Of a stretch of 45,125 nucleotides of DNA, positions 8,121 through 18,258 are shown one piece after another. Position 1 is the stretch's first letter. Each line of letters starts with the position of its first letter. This DNA is from Prevotella sp. (lineage in GTDB: Bacteria; Bacteroidota; Bacteroidia; Bacteroidales; Bacteroidaceae). Under the pieces are notes generated by a model, which did no database searches, was not told the DNA's origin, and saw nothing but the letters and a program-made list of their open reading frames with translations. The stretch spans positions 1 to 45,125 of the forward strand of contig JAFRMM010000066.1 in assembly GCA_017430675.1 (NCBI GenBank), in the 5' to 3' direction. The translations under genes and the position numbers were made by a program.

Positions 8121-10709
8121 TTATAATGTGATGGTCAGTTTCTTCAGGTCTTTGTCCTGCGAACTGTTGCCGTAGAGGATCTCGTAGGTGCCGGGCTTGG
8201 TACGCATGGTGTTCGTCTCGGCATCCCAGAACTCGAAACTCTTCGGTGTGAGACTGATGGTGGCGGTGGCTGTCTGACCAGCCTTCACCTCCACGCGCTG
8301 GAAGCCGCGGAGACTCTTCAGCGGCCCCTCTGCATCGGCGAGGTTGCGGATATAGACCTGTACGATCTCCGTGCCGTCGCACTGGCCTGTGTTGGTCACG
8401 GGGATGGTGATGCTTTCCGTTCCCTTCATGGTTGCCTCACCAATCTCGAAGGTGGTATAACTCAGACCATAGCCGAAGGCGAAGAGCGGATCGTTGAAGT
8501 AACGATAGGTGCGGCCCTTCATCGAATAGTCCTCGTAGTCGGGTAACTGGCTGTCATCCTTGTAGAAGGTCACTGACAGTTTGCCGCCAGGGTTGTAGTC
8601 GCCGAAGAGCACGTCGGCTACGGCGGTACCGCCCTCCTGGCCAGGATACCAGGCCTGGACAATGGCGTCGCAACTCTCTGTCTCGGGTGTCAGGGCGATG
8701 GCGGAGCCAGAGCAGTTGACATAGATGACCTGTTTGCCAGCGGCCTTGAGGGCCTTGAGGAACTCGCGCTGCACCTTGGGCAGTTCGATGCTGGTACGGT
8801 CGCCGCCCTTGAAACCGTCGATGTTCACAGGCATCTCCTCACCCTCGAGGGCTGGGGAGATACCACCTACGAAGATCACCTTGTCGATGCCCTTCAACTG
8901 GGCAATGATCTCCTGATAGTCGATGGGCTGTTCCTTGGCCACGTTGATCTTCAGGTTGGCATTCCAGGTCTTGACGAACTGGAAGCGTACCTCGATGTTG
9001 TAACTCTTTCCCTTCTCAGCCTGAATGGCTGTGCGGGTAGGCGTGGTGCGCCAGGTGTGCTGCATGATCTTCCGCTCACCGTTGATATAGAGTTCGAAGT
9101 GTCCGCACCCCTCGACGTTTACCACATACTCGCCCGGCTCCTTCGGCGTGAAGGTGGTCTCGTACTTGGCTGAGAAGTCTTCAATCTTCACACCAGGGGC
9201 GAAGTTGTGCATACCGGCGGTAGTAACGGCCAACGGTGTGGTGTAATACTGTGTGGTGACGGGCTTGCCCTCCATGGTGGTATTGTTCCAGAAGGTGCCC
9301 TTCAGACCTTTCTTGCCGTCGGCAGTACACTGGGTAGCCAACTGACAGTCCATCACCTGGTCGTAGGTCAGGTCGCAACCCTTGTTATAATAGAGTTTCT
9401 TCTGCTTGGCCTTGATACCGTCGAGAATGGTGACGGTATGGTTGGGCATGCCGTTGTAGTTTCCCCACATCAGGGGCGCGTCGTCGGCATTGGGACCGAT
9501 GACGGCGATCTTCTCCGCATTCTTCTTCAGCGGCAGGATATTACCCTTGTTCTGCAGTAGCACGATGGTCTGGCGGGCCATGTCGAGGGCGAGTTGTGCA
9601 GAGGCCTTGGTGGACATGGCGGAGTAGGGGATCTTCGACCATTCCACGAGCGACGGCTCATCCATCTCACCGAGGTCGAAACGGCCTTCGAGCAGGCGGA
9701 TCACGTGCTTGTCGATCTCTGCCTCGGAGAGCAGACCTCTCTTCACAGCCTCGGGGATGCTCTTATACGCATAGTCGAAACCACACTCTACATCGGTGCC
9801 GGAGATGACGGCCTTGGCAGAACCGTGGATGGCATCAGAGGAACTCTTGTGGTTCATGTGGAAGTCGCTGACGGCTCCGCAGTCGCTGACGACGAGGTAC
9901 TGGAAGCCCCATTCGTCGCGGAGGATCTGCTGGAGCAGACGGTTAGAGCCGCAGCAGGGATCATCGTCGAGGCGCTGGTAGGCACACATCACCTCGCGTA
10001 CCTTACCGTCCTGCACACAGGCTTGGAAGGCGGGCATGTAGGTCTCCCAGAAGTCACGGGCCGACACGTCGGTGAGGTTGGCCGTATGACGGGTATATTC
10101 CGGACCGCTGTGCACAGCATAGTGCTTGGCACAGGCCCAGAGTTTGCGGTACTTGGCATCCTCGGGCCCCTGCAGACCCTTCACTACCTGAACACCCATC
10201 ACGGAGGTCAGGTAGGGATCTTCGCCGTAGGTCTCCTGGCCACGTCCCCAACGGGGGTCACGGAAGATATTCACGTTGGGCGTCCAGACGGAGAGACTGT
10301 GGAACTTCTCATCCTCTCCGCCGAGGTCGTGCATACGGTGGTTGTACTGGGCACGGAACTCTGTGCTGGCCACATCGAACACCTGATATAACAAGGAGGG
10401 GTTGAACGAGGCAGCCATTCCCACAGGTTCGGGGAAATTGGTGACGTTGCCCATGTTGGCAGCACCGTGGAGGGCCTCGCTCCACCAGAAGAACTTCTTG
10501 ATGCCGAGGCGCGGGATGGCGGGACTCTCATCAAGCATCAGCATGGCCTTCTCTTCCAGCGTCAGACGGCTGCAGAGATCCTTGGCACGTTCCTTGGCAC
10601 TCAGGTCAGGATTCTGATAGGGATACTTCTGTGCCGATGTGGGGAGACAGGCACAGCATACGAACAACAGGGCAAGAAGCACCTTGTAAGTCTTTTTAAA
10701 GGTTTGCAT
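8121..10709 (-). CDS. xyl3A: GH3 beta-xylosidase with PA14 insertion
   Basis: 862 residues with an N-terminal signal peptide (about residues 1-26, ending TSAQ). The GH3 TIM-barrel domain comes first, with the nucleophile Asp276 in VVSDCGAVSDF. The second alpha/beta domain follows and is interrupted at about residues 465-590 by a PA14-like domain (KGTFWNN, FELYINGERK). A C-terminal fibronectin-III-like domain (about 760-862) ends the protein. This matches Prevotella Xyl3 enzymes, which release xylose from xylo-oligosaccharides; the symbol follows my memory of the P. ruminicola 23 cluster. The gene begins 20 bases after GH95 with no promoter between them, so both are likely one operon. It is probably periplasmic, acting last in the pathway. 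Confidence 0.88.
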   Translation of the reverse strand: MQTFKKTYKVLLALLFVCCACLPTSAQKYPYQNPDLSAKERAKDLCSRLTLEEKAMLMLDESPAIPRLGIKKFFWWSEALHGAANMGNVTNFPEPVGMAASFNPSLLYQVFDVASTEFRAQYNHRMHDLGGEDEKFHSLSVWTPNVNIFRDPRWGRGQETYGEDPYLTSVMGVQVVKGLQGPEDAKYRKLWACAKHYAVHSGPEYTRHTANLTDVSARDFWETYMPAFQACVQDGKVREVMCAYQRLDDDPCCGSNRLLQQILRDEWGFQYLVVSDCGAVSDFHMNHKSSSDAIHGSAKAVISGTDVECGFDYAYKSIPEAVKRGLLSEAEIDKHVIRLLEGRFDLGEMDEPSLVEWSKIPYSAMSTKASAQLALDMARQTIVLLQNKGNILPLKKNAEKIAVIGPNADDAPLMWGNYNGMPNHTVTILDGIKAKQKKLYYNKGCDLTYDQVMDCQLATQCTADGKKGLKGTFWNNTTMEGKPVTTQYYTTPLAVTTAGMHNFAPGVKIEDFSAKYETTFTPKEPGEYVVNVEGCGHFELYINGERKIMQHTWRTTPTRTAIQAEKGKSYNIEVRFQFVKTWNANLKINVAKEQPIDYQEIIAQLKGIDKVIFVGGISPALEGEEMPVNIDGFKGGDRTSIELPKVQREFLKALKAAGKQVIYVNCSGSAIALTPETESCDAIVQAWYPGQEGGTAVADVLFGDYNPGGKLSVTFYKDDSQLPDYEDYSMKGRTYRYFNDPLFAFGYGLSYTTFEIGEATMKGTESITIPVTNTGQCDGTEIVQVYIRNLADAEGPLKSLRGFQRVEVKAGQTATATISLTPKSFEFWDAETNTMRTKPGTYEILYGNSSQDKDLKKLTITL

Positions 10710-10728
10710 ATTGTTATTGGTTATGGGG

Positions 10729-13191
10729 TTATAAATCTTGCTTTTTCACGCGGATGGTCTGTCTGGGCAGTGTCTCGATGTCGTACTCATAGACCGTTGG
10801 CACGGACAGCAACTGGAACTTCTTCAGTTCCTTCGACTTCAGGGGCTGTTGGATGGCAGCAGGGGCGTAGAGGGGGTTCGGGCAGTCACCCGTGGCCGCC
10901 TTTAGTCCTTCGCCCATAAGTGGCACGTAGGAACGCAGACGGAGCGTACCGCCGATCTTAGAGGTAATGGCGGCTTCCTGTAAGGATCCTTCCTGCCACT
11001 TCATATCCACGGTGAAGGCACCACGGGCCTGGAGCCCCTTCACCTCCCCGTCTTTCCAGGCATCGGGCAGGGCGGGTAACAGATGGACGGCCCCGTCATG
11101 GCTCTGCAGGAGCATCTCACAGATTCCGGCCGCACAACCGAAGTTGCCGTCAATCTGGAACGGCGGATGGGCATCGAAGAGGTTGGGATAGGTACCGCCA
11201 CGGGGTCCCCACTCGATGGAGTCGGGAATCATGGTCAGCATATTGCTGATGATACGGAAGGCATGGTTGCCGTCGAGCATCCGGGCCCAGAAGTTGATCT
11301 TCCAGCCGAGACTCCATCCTGTGGCCATGTCACCGCGCTGTTGCAAAGTGTTGGCGGCAGCCGTGAAGAGGTCGGGGTGTGAGAACGGTGAGATCTGGTT
11401 GGAGGGATAGAGCCCGTAGAGATGGGAGATATGGCGGTGTTCATCCTTGGGGTCGTCACCGTCGATGAGCCATTCCTGCAACTGGCCGTAGCGGCCGATC
11501 TGCATGGGAGGGAGTTTCGCTAATTGAGAATGGATAATTGATAATTGAGAATCGTCGAGGCCGAGGACTTTAGCAGCGGCGAGGGTTTGGGAGAGGACAT
11601 CGAAGACAATCTGGTTGTCCATCGTCGAACCGGCGGTGACGGTGGTGCGCTTACCCATCGGACCATGTTCGGGAGAGACGGTGGGCACCGTGACGAGCCA
11701 GCCGGCGGCATTCTTCAGGGCACCGTCCTTAGGATAGGTCTGCATATAGTCGATGAGGAAATCGGCAGCACCCTTCATCACAGGGTAATACTTCTCGAGG
11801 AAGGCTTTGTCGCCCGTGTAGAGGTAGTGTTGCCAGAGGTGGGTGGTGAGCCAGGCGCCGCCCGTGGGGAACATGCCCCAGGTGGTACCATCGACGGGTC
11901 CGGCGATGCGCCAGAGGTCGGTATTATGGTGGGCCACCCATCCGTTGCAGCCGTACATCTCCTGGGCGGTCTTCTCGCCCGTCTTGCTCAGGTCGCTGAT
12001 CATCGAGAAAAGCGGTTCCTGAGTCTCGGCGAGATGACCCACGAGGGCGGGCCAGTAGTTCATCTCGGCATTGATGTTGATGGTGTATTTCGAGTCCCAG
12101 GGGGCGTTCATCTTGTCATTCCAGACACCCTGGAGGTTGGCGGGCTGGCCGCCGGGCTGGCTCGACGAGATGAGCAGGTAACGGCCGTACTGCATCATCA
12201 GCGACACCATGTCGAGGTCGGTGCCGTCGAAGGTGGCGAGACGCTCATCGGTGGTCAGTTTCTCTTTCCCGCATTTCGGGAGGGAGAGACTGACGCGGTT
12301 ATACTGCTCCTGGTATTTCTTGAGGTGATCCCCTGCAAGCCTCATATAGTTCTTACCGCTGATGGCAGCCAGCGTCTGGATATTCTTCCGGGTGGGGTTG
12401 CCGCTGACATCGTGGTAATTGACAAAGTTGGTGGCAGCCGTGATGTAGAGAGTTGCTGACGTGGCATTGCTCACGCGCATACTCGTCTCGTTGTCGATGA
12501 TCTCGCCATCTGTTTGGACACTGACACGGCACTCTGCCTGCAGACCGGCAGGGATGCCTTCCTGTTCCACACCCTGCACGGAGGCTATGAGTTGGTGGCT
12601 ATCCACGTGACTCGTGGCGACCAAAGGACTGTCAAAGGCGATGTTGAAGGTGAGGGCACCTGTCTGATTAGTCTTCAGGTGTACAATGATGACATTGTCA
12701 GCCTGAGAGGCAAAGCAGGTACGTTTAAAGGTCGCATCTCCGATACGGTATAGTGTCGTGGCCATCGCGGTGGAAAGATCCAGGTCGCGACGATAGTTGC
12801 TGACCTCGCCAGATGTGCGGAAGGCCAGTTTCAGACTGCCGAGCGGCAGGAACCGCATGCCATGGGGGCCTTTGAAGAAATACTTGTCGAGGATGGCATG
12901 TGCCGCCTCTTCCTTGCCGGCAAAGATGGAGTCGCGCACGTCTTGCAGGTGCGCGCGCGCCTCTGTACTATTATTATCATGAGGTGATCCGCTCCAGAAC
13001 GTCTCCTCGTTCAACTGGATCTCCTCCACGTCGGTACCGCCATAGACCATGGCCCCCAGATGGGAGTTGCCAATGGGCAAGGCCTGAAGCCAATGGGTGG
13101 CTGGCTTGTCGTACCAGAGTTGGTGTTCCTGGGCTTGAATGGTCAGTGTGATGCAGACACTCAACAGGATAGTGGTAATCGTTCGTCTCAT
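10729..13191 (-). CDS. GH95 alpha-L-galactosidase/alpha-L-fucosidase
   Basis: 820 residues with a signal peptide ending TIQAQ. The N-terminal beta domain shows [15 protein letters not shown] and [11 protein letters not shown], diagnostic for GH95. The (alpha/alpha)6 barrel follows, with Asn372 and Asn374 ([11 protein letters not shown]), Glu508 (VSPEHG) and Asp681 (FQIDGNFG) at the positions known for catalysis in the family. GH95 members in xylan loci can remove terminal L-galactose from complex glucuronoarabinoxylan, whereas others are 1,2-alpha-L-fucosidases; sequence alone does not decide. Residues about 547-557 (QLSIIHSQL) are encoded by an AATTATCAATT-type repeat normally found between genes. 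It is the first gene of an operon with GH3 and has two possible promoters (13217 and 13349). Confidence 0.88.
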   Translation of the reverse strand: MRRTITTILLSVCITLTIQAQEHQLWYDKPATHWLQALPIGNSHLGAMVYGGTDVEEIQLNEETFWSGSPHDNNSTEARAHLQDVRDSIFAGKEEAAHAILDKYFFKGPHGMRFLPLGSLKLAFRTSGEVSNYRRDLDLSTAMATTLYRIGDATFKRTCFASQADNVIIVHLKTNQTGALTFNIAFDSPLVATSHVDSHQLIASVQGVEQEGIPAGLQAECRVSVQTDGEIIDNETSMRVSNATSATLYITAATNFVNYHDVSGNPTRKNIQTLAAISGKNYMRLAGDHLKKYQEQYNRVSLSLPKCGKEKLTTDERLATFDGTDLDMVSLMMQYGRYLLISSSQPGGQPANLQGVWNDKMNAPWDSKYTININAEMNYWPALVGHLAETQEPLFSMISDLSKTGEKTAQEMYGCNGWVAHHNTDLWRIAGPVDGTTWGMFPTGGAWLTTHLWQHYLYTGDKAFLEKYYPVMKGAADFLIDYMQTYPKDGALKNAAGWLVTVPTVSPEHGPMGKRTTVTAGSTMDNQIVFDVLSQTLAAAKVLGLDDSQLSIIHSQLAKLPPMQIGRYGQLQEWLIDGDDPKDEHRHISHLYGLYPSNQISPFSHPDLFTAAANTLQQRGDMATGWSLGWKINFWARMLDGNHAFRIISNMLTMIPDSIEWGPRGGTYPNLFDAHPPFQIDGNFGCAAGICEMLLQSHDGAVHLLPALPDAWKDGEVKGLQARGAFTVDMKWQEGSLQEAAITSKIGGTLRLRSYVPLMGEGLKAATGDCPNPLYAPAAIQQPLKSKELKKFQLLSVPTVYEYDIETLPRQTIRVKKQDL
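11521..11552. repeat. Intergenic-type AATTATCAATT repeat inside the GH95 coding region
   Basis: The run of ATTCTCAATTATC units is read in frame as about codons 547-557 of GH95. It is of the same kind as the repeat at 6008-6039. It lies in a surface helix region just before [15 protein letters not shown], away from the catalytic residues. Confidence 0.65.
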
Positions 13192-13216
13192 ATTGCTATT
13201 GGTTTTATACTGGGTG

Positions 13217-13224
13217 CAAAGATA
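13217..13224 (-). promoter_or_regulatory. Proximal -7 element of GH95
   Basis: TATCTTTG followed by CACCC on the minus strand, 25 bases before the GH95 ATG and downstream of the terminator at 13240-13284. It would let GH95-GH3 be transcribed independently of the distal promoter. Confidence 0.6.
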
Positions 13225-13239
13225 TGAAAAAAATCTGAG

Positions 13240-13284
13240 AAAAAAACACCTCGGGACAAGAAACGCTTTTCTTGGGCCCCGAGG
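13240..13284 (-). terminator. Intrinsic terminator between two GH95 promoters
   Basis: On the minus strand CCTCGGGGCCCAAGAAA pairs with TTTCTTGTCCCGAGG (stem 13249-13284, with one internal mismatch region) and is followed by GTTTTTTTC. Confidence 0.75.
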
Positions 13285-13348
13285 AAGGAAAAACTACTAA
13301 CTACTAATATAACTAAAACAATTTTTTTACTCTTTCTGATTTCTGGTG
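13240..13348 (-). ncRNA. Candidate short leader RNA ahead of GH95
   Basis: Transcription from the -7 element at 13349-13356 would give an RNA of about 100 bases. It has an A/U-rich 5' half with TTAGTTATATTAGTAGTTAG and ends in the strong hairpin plus seven-U tract at 13240-13284. No plausible coding frame is present. It may be an independent small RNA or an attenuator leader of GH95. Only the promoter and terminator are seen; the RNA is inferred. Confidence 0.4.
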
Positions 13349-13356
13349 CAAAGATA
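13349..13356 (-). promoter_or_regulatory. Distal -7 element (GH95 leader)
   Basis: TATCTTTG followed by CACC on the minus strand. A 10-mer identical to the one before xyn10D-fae1A lies exactly 35 bases upstream (13392-13401). Confidence 0.6.
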
Positions 13357-13391
13357 CGCTAAATATTTGAAACTGACTTACTAATATGTTA

Positions 13392-13401
13392 CATATACTT
13401 T
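13392..13401 (-). promoter_or_regulatory. Candidate HTCS operator, GH95 leader
   Basis: AAAGTATATG on the minus strand, separated by 35 bases from the -7 element at 13349-13356. It is the same sequence and spacing as upstream of xyn10D-fae1A. Confidence 0.6.
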
Positions 13402-13452
13402 CCATTTTGTTTCAAGTATCAAAAAAAGGCTGTTTTTCTTGTAAAAGCACAG

Positions 13453-13481
13453 GAAAGCCCGCTCAAAAAGGGCGGGCTTTC
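13453..13481 (-). terminator. Terminator hairpin after xyn10D-fae1A
   Basis: GAAAGCCCGC pairs perfectly with GCGGGCTTTC around a nine-base loop, 24 bases after the stop codon. The U tract behind it on the minus strand is weak (CCTGTGCTTTT). Confidence 0.65.
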
Positions 13482-13504
13482 GGGGATATAAAGGGAGTTT
13501 CTTC

Positions 13505-15688
13505 TTACTTGAACAGGCTCTGTGCCATCTGGTAGAGGCAGCGGCGCCAGGTCAGGAACTCATGGGCGGTACCCTCGGAGATCAGACCTTCGGCATTATA
13601 GCCGGCAGCCTTCAGAGACTCGACGCTCTTGTTGATGCCGTCGGGGTTCTCCTTAGAACCGCAGCCCTCGAAGATATACTTCACCACCTTCGGATCATTG
13701 ATCTCATCGGGAGCATACTGGCCACCGCTGAGCAGACCCCAGTAGCCGAAGGCCTCAGGACGGCGCAGCGTGATCAGTTTCGTCTCCATGCCGCCCATCG
13801 ACAGACCGGCCATGGCGCGGTTCCACTTGTCGGCTTTGGTCAGGAAGTTGGCATCGATGAAGGGCACGAGTTCATCCACGAGCACCTTCTCGAACTCCTC
13901 GGCGGTGAACTTGCCGATGGTGCCGAACTTGAAGTCGTTGGTCAGGCCGTAGGCCATCACGACGATGAAGGGCTTGATCTTGCCGTCGGCGATCAGGTTG
14001 TCCATGATGAGTCCGGCATGTCCCTGTACGGGCCAACTGGTCTCATTCTCACCCCAGCCGTGCTGCAGGTAGAGCACGGGATAGCGCTCCTGCTTACCCT
14101 TCACGACCTTGCCGTAGCCATTAGGCAGATAGACGTTGGCCGTCTGCATCTTGCCGAGGCTCTTCGAGTAGAAGAGTACCTGTTGGATGTTGCCGTGCGG
14201 GATGTCAGTGCGGCAGGCGTAGATGTCCTGGTCAGGAGCGGGAATCTCGATACCGCTCTCCCAGCGGCAGGAGCCGAAGTAGTTGTGCGTGCCGGGGTCG
14301 TTCACCACACCACCGTCGATGGTCAGGTGATAGTAGTGGAAGCCGGGATCCATCGGACCCTCGGTGGTTCCTTCCCACACACCATCCTTGTTCTTGCGGA
14401 GCACGGTACCGCCACGGCCACCGAGACCGAGGCTGACGATCACCGACTTGGCATCGGGAGCCTCCACGCGGAAGCGGGCGAAGCCCTCGCTGTTCACCTG
14501 CGGATACTCCTGTCCGGGCTGGTTTTTGGGGTTGGGCACCCAGTCGTCCTTCGGCACTCGGTTGTCGGCGGCAGCGTCGAAGTCGCGGATGGCCTGCAGT
14601 GAGCGCTTGGCCTTGAAGTTTTCGTCGAAGGGCAGCGGGTGGTTGCCTACGCCGAGCCAGGAGTCCTTGTCGCTGAGGTTCCAGAAGGTGACGTTCTTAA
14701 TGACATCCTTGTGTTTTCTGAAGATACGGAACAAACGATTATACTGGTCTTCCTGAAGGGTAGCGATGTAGCCTGGCTGCGGTTTGGCCTCGCCACGGGC
14801 GAACATCAGTTGTCCACCGCTCTCCATGTTGCAACGGAGGTCGAGTTCTGTGATGTGGATGGTGTTCACGATCTCGCTGAAACGCTCGATGGCCTTCTCA
14901 AGTTGCTCCTCATCGGGGAAGTAGATGTTATAGTGGCCCTGCATGCCGATACCGTCGATGGGCACACCGGCCTCCTTCATCTTCTTCACCATCTCGTAGA
15001 TACGCTCACGCTTGCCGTTATCCACACAACTGTAGTCGTTGTAGATCAGGACACCTGTGGGGTCAGCCTCACGGGCGAACTCAAAGGCCTTGGCGATGAA
15101 TTCGTCGCCGCAGAGTTTGAAATGGCGGCTCTGGCGATAGGGACTGGCCTTGACCATCTTGCCATCGACAAATTCGAACGGACGGCCGTCGTCGGCCATC
15201 GCCTCGTTCACCACGTCCCAGGCATAGACCACGTCCTTATAGCGGTTCACCACCGTGTGGATATGGTCGCGCAGACGCTCATAGAAGACTTCCTTCTTCA
15301 CGGGCTTGCCCTTCTTGTCAGTGAACATCCAGTCGGCGAACTGGCTGTGCCAGCACAGGCAGTGGCCACGCATCTTGATACCGTTCTCGCGGCAGAAGTT
15401 GGCAATCTTGTCGGCCTTCTCGAAGTTCCATACACCCTCCTGCGGGTGGATCTCGCCTGGCTTCCAGTCGTTCTCAGCGGTGACGCTGTTGAACTGCTTC
15501 TTGATGATTTCTATCTGGGCCGCATCAGAGACGTTAGTCTGATTGACGGCCACACCGATGGTGAAATAATTCTTGTAGGCATCCTTCAGGCCGGGACCTT
15601 CCGAGTAATCCACGGGGCGTCCCCACTGTGCGAATGCGGACATGCTGCCTGTGAAGAGCAGTGTCATTGCGAATAATAGTTTTTTCAT
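13505..15688 (-). CDS. xyn10D-fae1A: Bifunctional GH10 endoxylanase / CE1 feruloyl esterase
   Basis: 727 residues with a signal peptide ending SAFAQ. A GH10 barrel occupies about residues 25-385, with acid/base Glu162 (WDVVNEAM) and nucleophile Glu281 (HITELDL). A CBM48-like beta domain covers about 396-490 (FRVEAPDAKSVIVSLG). A CE1 esterase domain follows (about 493-727), with Ser630 in GLSMGG and His709 in GTAHEFLTW. The architecture is that of P. ruminicola Xyn10D-Fae1A. From memory its catalytic residues were reported as Glu280 and Ser629, one less than my count, which supports near identity. The enzyme cuts the xylan backbone and frees ferulate from arabinose side chains. It has its own regulated promoter and is transcribed separately from axe1-6A, which ends in a terminator. 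Confidence 0.93.
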   Translation of the reverse strand: MKKLLFAMTLLFTGSMSAFAQWGRPVDYSEGPGLKDAYKNYFTIGVAVNQTNVSDAAQIEIIKKQFNSVTAENDWKPGEIHPQEGVWNFEKADKIANFCRENGIKMRGHCLCWHSQFADWMFTDKKGKPVKKEVFYERLRDHIHTVVNRYKDVVYAWDVVNEAMADDGRPFEFVDGKMVKASPYRQSRHFKLCGDEFIAKAFEFAREADPTGVLIYNDYSCVDNGKRERIYEMVKKMKEAGVPIDGIGMQGHYNIYFPDEEQLEKAIERFSEIVNTIHITELDLRCNMESGGQLMFARGEAKPQPGYIATLQEDQYNRLFRIFRKHKDVIKNVTFWNLSDKDSWLGVGNHPLPFDENFKAKRSLQAIRDFDAAADNRVPKDDWVPNPKNQPGQEYPQVNSEGFARFRVEAPDAKSVIVSLGLGGRGGTVLRKNKDGVWEGTTEGPMDPGFHYYHLTIDGGVVNDPGTHNYFGSCRWESGIEIPAPDQDIYACRTDIPHGNIQQVLFYSKSLGKMQTANVYLPNGYGKVVKGKQERYPVLYLQHGWGENETSWPVQGHAGLIMDNLIADGKIKPFIVVMAYGLTNDFKFGTIGKFTAEEFEKVLVDELVPFIDANFLTKADKWNRAMAGLSMGGMETKLITLRRPEAFGYWGLLSGGQYAPDEINDPKVVKYIFEGCGSKENPDGINKSVESLKAAGYNAEGLISEGTAHEFLTWRRCLYQMAQSLFK

Positions 15689-15737
15689 CTTGTAATTTGC
15701 TTTTTAAGTCTGTAATATACTCTGTTTATTGTGGGTG

Positions 15738-15745
15738 CAAAGATA
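15738..15745 (-). promoter_or_regulatory. -7 element of xyn10D-fae1A
   Basis: TATCTTTG followed by CACCC on the minus strand, 49 bases before the ATG. No TTTG -33 element is present at the usual distance, as expected for an activator-dependent promoter. A short palindrome TACTC-GTA-GAGTA lies between it and the upstream 10-mer (15767-15779). Confidence 0.65.
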
Positions 15746-15780
15746 CAAATAATCTTTCATAACCATTACTCGTAGAGTAT

Positions 15781-15790
15781 CATATACTTT
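15781..15790 (-). promoter_or_regulatory. Candidate HTCS operator, xyn10D-fae1A
   Basis: AAAGTATATG on the minus strand, 35 bases upstream of the -7 element, followed by ATAC. It is identical to the site at 13392-13401. Confidence 0.6.
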
Positions 15791-16082
15791 TTAATTTGTG
15801 TCATTTTTACTGGCAGTCATCTGTTTTCATATCTCATTCATCCTTCAGCAGGAGACTAACCCTCTCATTCAGAGCGGTTTCGGCTGAAGGATGCTTCCTT
15901 CGTTTCTTGGAGGAGCCATTGGCATCCCAAGGGGGCTCCCTTTTGAAAATTTGGAGGTAACTATTGGTCGTCTGACAATTGTCAAATGATTGTCTGACAA
16001 TTGTCGGATGATTGTTTGACAATTGTCAATCGATTGCCATGTAGTACCTCAGGAAACAGGGGTACCGTATAGGACATAAAAA
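15791..16082. other. Gene-free region with hairpins and repeats
   Basis: No convincing gene lies between the axe1-6A terminator and the xyn10D-fae1A operator. An 11-bp inverted repeat CATCCTTCAGC/GCTGAAGGATG (15839-15849 and 15883-15893), an inverted repeat GGAGCC/GGCTCC (15912-15917 and 15934-15939) and three 22-bp tandem units (15970-16035) are present. The CCTTCAGC core recurs in the terminator at 16083-16137. This mixture suggests a repeated mobile-like intergenic element. Confidence 0.5.
15970..16035. repeat. Three tandem 22-bp palindromic units
   Basis: Units begin at 15970, 15992 and 16014. Each contains TGACAATTGTCA or a one-base variant (TGACAATTGTCG in unit 2) followed by a (A/G)AT(G/C)ATT-type linker. 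The register is exact, with no insertions. Confidence 0.85.
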
Positions 16083-16137
16083 TACCCTTCAGCCGAAGTT
16101 GCTCAGAATGAGTGAGTTGGCTTCTGGCTGAAGGGTA
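16083..16137 (-). terminator. Terminator after axe1-6A
   Basis: TACCCTTCAGCC...GAAG pairs with its complement across a loop of about 22 bases with one bulged base. It is followed on the minus strand by ATTTTTATG. It lies 18 bases after the stop codon. Confidence 0.75.
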
Positions 16138-16154
16138 ATGATGAGTATTGTCGC

Positions 16155-18113
<1,959 letters not shown>

Positions 18114-18138
18114 TTAGTTAGTGATGATTTCATTGGTG

Positions 18139-18146
18139 CAAAGGTA
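18139..18146 (-). promoter_or_regulatory. -7 element of axe1-6A
   Basis: TACCTTTG followed by CACC on the minus strand, 31 bases before the ATG. Confidence 0.6.
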
Positions 18147-18181
18147 CGCAATTATTCCGAGATTTGTTTTTCATAGTGTAG

Positions 18182-18191
18182 CAGATAGTTT
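18182..18191 (-). promoter_or_regulatory. Candidate HTCS operator, axe1-6A
   Basis: AAACTATCTG on the minus strand matches AAAGTATATG at 8 of 10 positions. It lies exactly 35 bases upstream of the -7 element and is followed by CTAC. Confidence 0.5.
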
Positions 18192-18203
18192 TGATGTAGT
18201 ATC

Positions 18204-18234
18204 AAAAAAAGGGCTGACAAGCGATTGTCAGCCC
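18204..18234 (-). terminator. Terminator after jelly-roll copy 2
   Basis: A perfect 10-bp stem GGGCTGACAA/TTGTCAGCCC with a four-base loop, followed on the minus strand by seven Ts. It is 25 bases after the stop codon. Confidence 0.9.
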
Positions 18235-18258
18235 CTAAATATAACAATAATGTATAAA

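Noticed and set aside
9594..10391. 265-residue open frame antisense to GH3
   Set aside because: It mirrors the GH3 coding sequence and has no start signals or domains.
14639..15676. 345-residue open frame antisense to xyn10D-fae1A (with a similar one at 13562-14602)
   Set aside because: Both lie fully inside a well-supported gene on the other strand and show no motifs.
15834..16022. 62-residue open frame in the axe1-6A/xyn10D gap
   Set aside because: It is formed by the palindromic repeats and hairpins and has no promoter placement or hydrophobic or domain pattern; better explained as repeat DNA.
15970..16035. CRISPR-like array
   Set aside because: The units are contiguous 22-mers with no spacers, only three copies, and no cas genes nearby.
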